NCBI GenBank assembly: GCA_002375495.1
Contig: DFLU01000005.1
Coordinates: 1 to 64,000 of the forward strand
DNA: 64,000 bases
Direction of reading: 5' to 3'
Origin: Flavobacteriaceae bacterium UBA3611
GTDB taxonomy: Bacteria > Bacteroidota > Bacteroidia > Flavobacteriales > Flavobacteriaceae
The translations under genes were made by a program, and so were the position numbers. Below, one piece after another: positions 58,328-64,000 of this stretch (position 1 is the stretch's first letter; each line of letters begins with the position of its first letter). The notes beneath the pieces are model-generated. The model was not told the DNA's origin, did not search any database, and saw only the letters and a program-made list of their open reading frames with translations.

Positions 58328-59320
58328 TTAATCTTTGTCTAATTTATATTTTGAAAGATCCATTCCGAAGTTAAGGCCTTTTACATTTACAAGCTCTTCA
58401 AGCTCTGTTAATGATTTCTTACCAAAATTTCTGAATTTCATCAAGTCATTTTTGTTATAAGATACTAAGTCTCCCAATGTATCTACCTCGGCTGCTTTCA
58501 AACAGTTCAAAGCACGAACAGAAAGATCCATATCTACCAATTTGGTCTTCAACAGCTGACGCATGTGCAATGATTCTTCATCATACGTTTCCGTTTGTGC
58601 AATTTCATCGGCCTCCAAGGTGATGCGCTCATCACTGAACAACATAAAGTGGTGGATTAATGTTTTTGCAGCTTCGGTTAATGCATCTTTTGGATGAATT
58701 GAACCGTCCGTTTGGATTTCAAAAACTAACTTTTCGTAATCTGTTTTCTGCTCTACACGGAAGTTTTCAATGCTGTACTTCACATTTTTGATAGGAGTAT
58801 AAATAGAATCTGTGAAGATGGTACCAAGAGGCGCGTTTGCTTTCTTGTTCTCTTCAGCAGGAACATAACCACGACCTTTTTCGATAGTAATCTCGAAGTT
58901 CATGTTTACTTTCTTCTCCATATTACAGATAACAAGCTCTGGATTCAATACTTGGAATCCTGAGATAAACTTCTGGAAATCTCCAGCGGTTAATTGCTCA
59001 TTACCGTTTACTGATATAGTTACAGTTTCGTTATCTATCTCATCAATTTGACGCTTAAAACGTACTTGTTTCAAGTTCAAGATAATTTCGGTTACATCTT
59101 CTACAACGCCAGCAATGGTAGAAAACTCATGGTCTACCCCTTCGATACGTACCGAAGTAATTGCGAAACCTTCCAAAGAAGATAAAAGAACCCTTCTAAG
59201 TGCATTACCAACTGTTAATCCGTAACCAGGCTCCAAAGGACGAAATTCAAATTTCCCCTCGAAATCTGTAGAGTTGATCATGATAACCTTATCGGGCTTC
59301 TGAAAACTAAATACTGCCAT
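58328..59320 (-). CDS. rpoA: RNA polymerase alpha subunit
   Basis: 330 residues. N-terminal dimerisation domain ([27 protein letters not shown]) and C-terminal domain from about 255 ([20 protein letters not shown], then [16 protein letters not shown]), which contacts regulators and UP elements. Confidence 0.98.
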   Translation of the reverse strand: MAVFSFQKPDKVIMINSTDFEGKFEFRPLEPGYGLTVGNALRRVLLSSLEGFAITSVRIEGVDHEFSTIAGVVEDVTEIILNLKQVRFKRQIDEIDNETVTISVNGNEQLTAGDFQKFISGFQVLNPELVICNMEKKVNMNFEITIEKGRGYVPAEENKKANAPLGTIFTDSIYTPIKNVKYSIENFRVEQKTDYEKLVFEIQTDGSIHPKDALTEAAKTLIHHFMLFSDERITLEADEIAQTETYDEESLHMRQLLKTKLVDMDLSVRALNCLKAAEVDTLGDLVSYNKNDLMKFRNFGKKSLTELEELVNVKGLNFGMDLSKYKLDKD

Positions 59321-59414
59321 AATTTTTCTTCGTTTTAATTGTTATTTAGTTGCGCGGTTTATTAGTTTGAAGAACACTATAAACCCTTTGGCTAAACACC
59401 AATGTGATTTATTT

Positions 59415-60020
59415 TTATTTAGAATATAATTCGACGATAGACTGTACGTTGATGTTTTCTGGAATCTGGATCATTTGTGGAACAGAAACATAAGTTCCTT
59501 CCATTTTTTCTCCATTCCAAGTAATCCACTCATATACGTGACGTGCATTGTCTAATGAAGAGGTAATCGCTTGAAGTGACTTCGACTTTTCTCTAACTCC
59601 AACAACATCTCCTGCTTTCAATTGGTATGAAGGAATATTTACCTTCTCACCATTTACAGTGATATGTCTGTGACCCACCAACTGGCGCGCTGCACTACGA
59701 GTAGGAGCAATTCCCATACGGAAAACCACGTTGTCTAAACGTGACTCTGCTAATTGCAACAAAACCTCACCAGTAATACCAGGTGCTGCGGTTGCTTTTT
59801 TAAACATGTTTCTGAACTGACGCTCTAAGATACCATAGGTATACTTTGCTTTCTGCTTTTCCATTAATTGGATAGCGTATTCAGATTTTTTTCCACGACG
59901 ACGGTTATTTCCGTGTTGTCCTGGAGGATAGTTTCTTTTTTCGAAGGCTTTGTCGTCTCCGAAGATTGCCTCGCCAAATTTACGGGCTATTTTAGATTTT
60001 GGACCAGTATATCTTGCCAT
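59415..60020 (-). CDS. rpsD: 30S ribosomal protein S4
   Basis: 201 residues. S4 signature with the S4 RNA-binding fold: [20 protein letters not shown] and [19 protein letters not shown]. No Cys cluster at the N-terminus, so this is the zinc-free type. Confidence 0.97.
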   Translation of the reverse strand: MARYTGPKSKIARKFGEAIFGDDKAFEKRNYPPGQHGNNRRRGKKSEYAIQLMEKQKAKYTYGILERQFRNMFKKATAAPGITGEVLLQLAESRLDNVVFRMGIAPTRSAARQLVGHRHITVNGEKVNIPSYQLKAGDVVGVREKSKSLQAITSSLDNARHVYEWITWNGEKMEGTYVSVPQMIQIPENINVQSIVELYSK

Positions 60021-60177
60021 TTCTTGTTGTTTTTGAAGGAGAATCCTAAATTAAGGTCTTACGTTAATCCTCTAGGTTTCTTATTCCCTCGGTTGATATT
60101 TATTAAAAATTTCAGTTTGCAAATATACAACATACCCCTAAATAAATAGATGTATGTTGTATACCATTTTGCTATGC

Positions 60178-60576
60178 TTACACTCTTCTACGTTTCGCTG
60201 GACGGCATCCGTTATGCGGCATTGGAGTTACATCGATGATTTCAGTAACTTCGATTCCTGCATTGTGGATAGAACGAATAGCAGATTCTCTACCATTCCC
60301 CGGTCCTTTTACGTATACTTTACACTTACGCATTCCAGCTTCAGTAGCAACGGCTGCTGCGTCTTCTGCTGCTAATTGAGCTGCGTATGGAGTATTTTTC
60401 TTAGATCCTCTAAAGCCCATTTTACCGGCTGAAGACCAAGAGATCACATCTCCACTCTTATTGGTAAGTGAAATAATGATGTTGTTGAAAGATGCAGTGA
60501 TGTGTGCTTCTCCAACTGACTCCACATTAACTTTACGTTTTTTTGTGCTTTTAGCTTTTGGATTTGACTTTGCCAT
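60178..60576 (-). CDS. rpsK: 30S ribosomal protein S11
   Basis: 132 residues. Conserved [18 protein letters not shown] and C-terminal [15 protein letters not shown]. Confidence 0.97.
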   Translation of the reverse strand: MAKSNPKAKSTKKRKVNVESVGEAHITASFNNIIISLTNKSGDVISWSSAGKMGFRGSKKNTPYAAQLAAEDAAAVATEAGMRKCKVYVKGPGNGRESAIRSIHNAGIEVTEIIDVTPMPHNGCRPAKRRRV

Positions 60577-60580
60577 ATTT

Positions 60581-60676
60581 TTTAGTGTTTAGTTGTTAGT
60601 TTTTAGTTGTTAGAATCCTAAACATTTCTATTTCTAGCAGATTCATCTAACGTCTAATGACTAATGACTAATGTCT
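60581..60676. repeat. TTAGT/TTAGTC-type repeat tract between rpsK and rpsM
   Basis: TTTAGTTGTTAGTTTTTAGT followed by TGTTAG at the left, and CTAACGTCTAATGACTAATG followed by ACTAATGTC at the right. The two sides are roughly inverted and could fold imperfectly. The same unit occurs at 12035 and 26146. Confidence 0.4.
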
Positions 60677-60681
60677 TTTAA

Positions 60682-61056
60682 TTATTTAGTTGCTTTTTTC
60701 TTGTTAGCAACTGTTTTACGTTTTCCTTTTCTGGTTCTTGAATTGTTCTTGGTACGTTGCCCACGTAACGGAAGACCCGCTCTGTGGCGAATACCACGGT
60801 AACAACCAATGTCCATTAAGCGCTTAATGCTTAATTGTACTTCACTACGTAACTCACCTTCGATTTTGAAAGACCCAACAGCATCACGAATAGCACCGAT
60901 TTCATCATCGTTCCATTCGTTTACTTTTTTGTCTTCGCTAACTCCGGCTTTTTCCAATATATCTTGTGCTCGGCTCTGACCGATTCCGAAGATATACGTT
61001 AACGCGATTACACCCCTTTTGTGCTTTGGGATATCTACACCTGCGATTCTTGCCAT
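60682..61056 (-). CDS. rpsM: 30S ribosomal protein S13
   Basis: 124 residues. [20 protein letters not shown] start and the [21 protein letters not shown]-terminal signature. Confidence 0.98.
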   Translation of the reverse strand: MARIAGVDIPKHKRGVIALTYIFGIGQSRAQDILEKAGVSEDKKVNEWNDDEIGAIRDAVGSFKIEGELRSEVQLSIKRLMDIGCYRGIRHRAGLPLRGQRTKNNSRTRKGKRKTVANKKKATK

Positions 61057-61059
61057 AAC

Positions 61060-61176
61060 TTATCCTTGTCTTTGTTTGAACCTTGGGTTCTTTTTGTTAA
61101 TTACATATAATCTGCCTTTTCTGCGAACAATCTTGCAGTCGGCACTTCTCTTTTTAACTGATGCTCTAACTTTCAT
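61060..61176 (-). CDS. rpmJ: 50S ribosomal protein L36 (zinc-free form)
   Basis: 38 residues: [20 protein letters not shown] then [18 protein letters not shown]. Found by reading the gap between infA and rpsM. The L36 core ([13 protein letters not shown]) is intact. Of the four zinc ligands of the common form only Cys14 remains; positions 11, 27 and 33 are Ser, Asn and Phe or a neighbour, so it should not bind zinc. Confidence 0.95.
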   Translation of the reverse strand: MKVRASVKKRSADCKIVRRKGRLYVINKKNPRFKQRQG

Positions 61177-61182
61177 AATAGC

Positions 61183-61398
61183 TTAGTATCTGTATGTGAT
61201 TCGAGCCTTTGTTAAATCGTATGGGCTCATTTCTAATTTTACTTTATCTCCAGGTAACAATTTGATATAGTGCATGCGCATCTTACCTGAAATGTGTGCA
61301 GTAACGACATGACCGTTTTCCAATTCTACTCTAAACATTGCGTTAGACAATGCTTCGATGATGGTTCCGTCTTGTTCTATTGCGGGTTGTTTTGCCAT
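61183..61398 (-). CDS. infA: Translation initiation factor IF-1
   Basis: 71 residues, an S1/OB fold: [20 protein letters not shown], then [20 protein letters not shown] and [14 protein letters not shown]. Typical position between secY and rpmJ. Confidence 0.98.
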   Translation of the reverse strand: MAKQPAIEQDGTIIEALSNAMFRVELENGHVVTAHISGKMRMHYIKLLPGDKVKLEMSPYDLTKARITYRY

Positions 61399-61486
61399 AT
61401 TTAAATTTTAAATTTTAATTATTTACTATTCTTTGCCACACGTGACTTTCAATAGTCATACCAATAATTAAAAACAACTTTTTTTG

Positions 61487-62821
61487 TTACGCTACTGCTT
61501 TTCTGTTTTTTCCAGACTTCATCAATCCGTCATAGTGACGGTTCAACAAGTAGGAGTTAATTTGTTGCATGGTATCGATAGCCACACCCACCATAATTAA
61601 AAGTGAGGTACCACCGAAAAACAATGCCCAACCTTGTTGTACACCTAACAACTTCACCACAAATGCAGGGAAAATTGCTACAAGTGCCAAAAAGATAGAT
61701 CCTGGCAATGTAATCTGCGACATAATTCTATCTAAAAACTCTGCGGTATCGGTTCCTGGCTTAATTCCAGGTATAAATCCGCCGCTTCGTTTCAAATCGT
61801 CTGCCATTTTATTGGTAGGTACTGTAATTGCCGTATAGAAATAGGTAAAGATGATGATAAGTGCTGCAAACACAACATTGTACCAAAATCCGAAAATATC
61901 ACTAAATGTCGCCAACATACTCTGACCCCACTCGGTATCTTTAATAGATCCAAGGTTTGCCACAGCAGTGGGCACAAACATCAATGCCTGCGCAAAGATG
62001 ATCGGCATTACCCCAGAAGCATTCAACTTTAGAGGAATGAACTGACGTGCACCAAAAATATTCTTTTCATAACCACCACTGGCGGTACGGCGTGCATATT
62101 GCACCGGAATCTTCCTCACGGCCATGACCAGCATGACACACGCAAGAATAATCACAAACCAAATCACCAATTCAATCAATACAAACATAATGCTGCTTGA
62201 AGCAACTTCTTGCGCAAATGATTGAGGTAAGGTTGCAATAATACCCACCATAATTAAGATAGAGATACCATTTCCGATACCTTTATCTGTAATCTTTTCA
62301 CCTAACCACATCGCGAAGATACAGCCGGTTACTAAAATGATTGTAGATGAAATATAAAACACAGGTGTTTTACCTAAAATAAATGCATCGGCAGGAACCC
62401 CAAGGGCTTCTAGACCGAACAAATAACTAGGCGCCTGTACCAAACAGATACCGATGGTTAACCAACGGGTAATCTGTGTGATTTTCTTCCTTCCACTCTC
62501 ACCTTCTTTCTGTAATTTCTGGAGATATGGAACAGCGATTTGCATTAACTGAACCACAATGGAAGCAGAGATATAAGGCATAATACCCAATGCAAAAACA
62601 GAAGCATTTGCGAATGCACCTCCTGTAAAGGCATTTAATAATCCTCCAATTCCACCGGCATCAAAATTACCAGCAAATCCGCCCAATTTTGAAGCATCGA
62701 TATTAGGCAATACTACTTGCGCACCAAATCGGTACACCAACAGTAGCCCAAGCGTAACCAAGATACGGTTACGGAGCTCCTCTATTTTCCAGACATTCTT
62801 TAAGTTCTCGATAAATTTCAT
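61487..62821 (-). CDS. secY: Protein translocase subunit SecY
   Basis: 444 residues with ten hydrophobic segments. Main channel of the Sec translocon. Conserved GIMPYISASIVVQLMQIAVP, EKITDKGIGNGISILI and the C-terminal cytoplasmic loop GFIPGIKPGTDTAEFLDRIM are present. It partners with SecDF and Ffh encoded elsewhere in this window. Confidence 0.98.
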   Translation of the reverse strand: MKFIENLKNVWKIEELRNRILVTLGLLLVYRFGAQVVLPNIDASKLGGFAGNFDAGGIGGLLNAFTGGAFANASVFALGIMPYISASIVVQLMQIAVPYLQKLQKEGESGRKKITQITRWLTIGICLVQAPSYLFGLEALGVPADAFILGKTPVFYISSTIILVTGCIFAMWLGEKITDKGIGNGISILIMVGIIATLPQSFAQEVASSSIMFVLIELVIWFVIILACVMLVMAVRKIPVQYARRTASGGYEKNIFGARQFIPLKLNASGVMPIIFAQALMFVPTAVANLGSIKDTEWGQSMLATFSDIFGFWYNVVFAALIIIFTYFYTAITVPTNKMADDLKRSGGFIPGIKPGTDTAEFLDRIMSQITLPGSIFLALVAIFPAFVVKLLGVQQGWALFFGGTSLLIMVGVAIDTMQQINSYLLNRHYDGLMKSGKNRKAVA

Positions 62822-62833
62822 CCGTATCTTATA

Positions 62834-63286
62834 TTACAATGTTATTGCTTCACCTCCAGCAGCTTCAATAGCTTCTTTTGCTGAGGCAGTAAACTTGTGT
62901 GCAGATACTTTTAATTTAGCTTTTAATTCTCCTCTACCTAAAATCTTCACCATTTCATTTTTTCCGGCCAAACGTAGACTTACCAATGTATCGAAATCTA
63001 CTGTATCCTTAATTTTCTTGTCGTCAACCAACTGCTGAAGCGTATCAATGTTTACACCTTGATATTCTTTGCGGTTGATGTTCGTAAATCCGAATTTAGG
63101 AACACGACGTTGTAAAGGCATTTGACCACCTTCAAATCCGATTTTCTTAGAGTATCCAGAACGTGACTTCGCACCTTTGTGCCCACGGCCAGCTGTTCCT
63201 GCTTTACCAGAACCTTGGCCTCGCCCTAATCGTTTTCCCTCTCTATGGGTAGAACCTTCTGCAGGTTTTAAGTTACTTAAATCCAT
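62834..63286 (-). CDS. rplO: 50S ribosomal protein L15
   Basis: 150 residues. MDLSNLKPAEGSTHREGKRL, the Gly-rich GRGQGSGKAGTAGRGHKGAK and GFEGGQMPLQRRVPKFGF motifs identify it. Ends 12 bases before secY. Confidence 0.98.
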   Translation of the reverse strand: MDLSNLKPAEGSTHREGKRLGRGQGSGKAGTAGRGHKGAKSRSGYSKKIGFEGGQMPLQRRVPKFGFTNINRKEYQGVNIDTLQQLVDDKKIKDTVDFDTLVSLRLAGKNEMVKILGRGELKAKLKVSAHKFTASAKEAIEAAGGEAITL

Positions 63287-63296
63287 GTTGTATATC

Positions 63297-63476
63297 TTAA
63301 ACAGTTTCTACTGAAACCAAGTGTTTAACTTTATTTACCATACCAAGAATATTTGGCGTGTCTTCGTGCTCGATGGTCTGTCCGATCTTTTTAAGACCCA
63401 ACGCTTCAAGCGTTCTCTTTTGGTTCTTTGTGCGGTTGATTGCACTTTTCACCTTAGTTACTTTAATTTTTGCCAT
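63297..63476 (-). CDS. rpmD: 50S ribosomal protein L30
   Basis: 59 residues: MAKIKVTKVKSAINRTKNQK, then RTLEALGLKKIGQTIEHEDT and PNILGMVNKVKHLVSVETV. The L30 core (GLKKIGQTIEHEDTPNILGM) is clear. Short gene between rpsE (11 bases) and rplO. Confidence 0.97.
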   Translation of the reverse strand: MAKIKVTKVKSAINRTKNQKRTLEALGLKKIGQTIEHEDTPNILGMVNKVKHLVSVETV

Positions 63477-63487
63477 TTCTTTAGTAT

Positions 63488-64000
63488 TTATCCTTTATAT
63501 AATTTTTCCAAAGTAATACCACGTTGCTTGGCTACGGTCTCTGCACTACGCAACTGTAATAAAGCATCAAATGTTGCTTTTACCACGTTGTGTGGGTTAG
63601 ACGAACCTTGACTCTTTGATAATACATCGTGAACACCTACTGCTTCTAATACGGCACGTACTGCACCACCTGCGATCAAACCGGTACCTGGAGCTGCTGG
63701 CAAAAGATTCACTCTTGCTCCCCCATATTTACCTTTTTGTTCGTGTGGCAACGATGCTTTGTTCAAAGGAATACGAACCAAGTTTTTCTTAGCGTCTTCG
63801 ATAGCTTTGGCAATGGCACTAGCTACATCTTTCGACTTTCCTAGTCCTTGGCCAACTACACCGTTTTCATCTCCTACAACTACAATAGCTGAAAATCCGA
63901 AAGCACGACCACCTTTGGTTACCTTAGTAACACGTTGTACACCCACCAAACGGTCTTTTAATTCAAGACCTCCTGGTTTTACTGTTTCTACGTTTTTATA
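63488..64000 (-). CDS. rpsE: 30S ribosomal protein S5 (partial, 5' end outside window)
   Basis: The frame is open from the stop at 63488 to the window end, about 170 codons. It includes [20 protein letters not shown], the S5 signature [20 protein letters not shown] and the C-terminal [17 protein letters not shown]. An internal TTG near 63949 is not the start; the N-terminus lies beyond the edge. Confidence 0.97.
   Translation of the reverse strand, partial: YKNVETVKPGGLELKDRLVGVQRVTKVTKGGRAFGFSAIVVVGDENGVVGQGLGKSKDVASAIAKAIEDAKKNLVRIPLNKASLPHEQKGKYGGARVNLLPAAPGTGLIAGGAVRAVLEAVGVHDVLSKSQGSSNPHNVVKATFDALLQLRSAETVAKQRGITLEKLYKG

Overview
The window is chromosomal DNA from a member of the Bacteroidota, almost certainly the family Flavobacteriaceae. 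The evidence is a fused secDF gene, a T9SS C-terminal sorting domain on a secreted enzyme, a FecI/FecR/TonB-dependent receptor cassette with an STN domain, several TAnnTTTG -7 promoter elements, starts without Shine-Dalgarno sequences, and the gene run rpsE-rpmD-rplO-secY-infA-rpmJ-rpsM-rpsK-rpsD-rpoA-rplQ-carA-eno-gltA. Base composition is AT-rich and coding density is high. I saw no tRNA, rRNA, CRISPR array, transposase, prophage or integrated element.

Layout. (1) 1-2381: the 5' part of a large secreted repeat adhesin on the minus strand, cut by the window edge. (2) 2.5-6.6 kb: plus-strand housekeeping genes folE, cysS, yidD, lgt and a DUF192 lipoprotein. (3) 6.7-14.3 kb: minus-strand secDF, a small SecD-P1-like protein, mdh and gyrB. 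The gaps here are rich in repeats, palindromes and one probable structured RNA. (4) 14.6-24.5 kb: a mixed accessory set with a DUF2911 protein, queE, a RidA lipoprotein, a HerA-like ATPase, a five-gene operon (Rho_N-like, secreted beta-barrel-like, VOC, AI-2E permease, DCC), DUF1232, a LytS/LytTR two-component pair and a minimal ExbB-like protein. (5) 24.6-30.9 kb: folD, ffh, a DEAD-box helicase, an M28 peptidase and a lipoprotein. (6) 31.1-39.3 kb: the most unusual region. It holds four small secreted proteins, at least three sharing one beta-rich domain and two with near-copies of the same promoter, then two tandem TPR histidine kinases, one NarL-type regulator and a lipoprotein. (7) 39.5-43.5 kb: an ECF sigma / FecR / TonB-dependent receptor signalling cassette. 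(8) 43.5-53.5 kb: argS, a cyclase-like DUF2652 protein, an NAD(P)-binding oxidoreductase, and two pentein-fold arginine/citrulline-type hydrolases that flank a T9SS-secreted vanadium-haloperoxidase-like protein and an outer-membrane protein. (9) 53.6-64 kb: gltA, eno, carA and the distal spc/alpha ribosomal operon, ending in a partial rpsE.

The best candidate for something undescribed is 31.1-39.3 kb. A family of small secreted proteins whose genes share a duplicated promoter/operator sits directly upstream of two duplicated sensor kinases with nearly identical catalytic halves and divergent TPR sensors, and these share a single response regulator. A second lead is the small membrane-anchored protein next to secDF that resembles part of the SecD P1 domain. 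A third is the structured element near 12.1-12.2 kb. All family names come from motif recognition by eye; no search was run.
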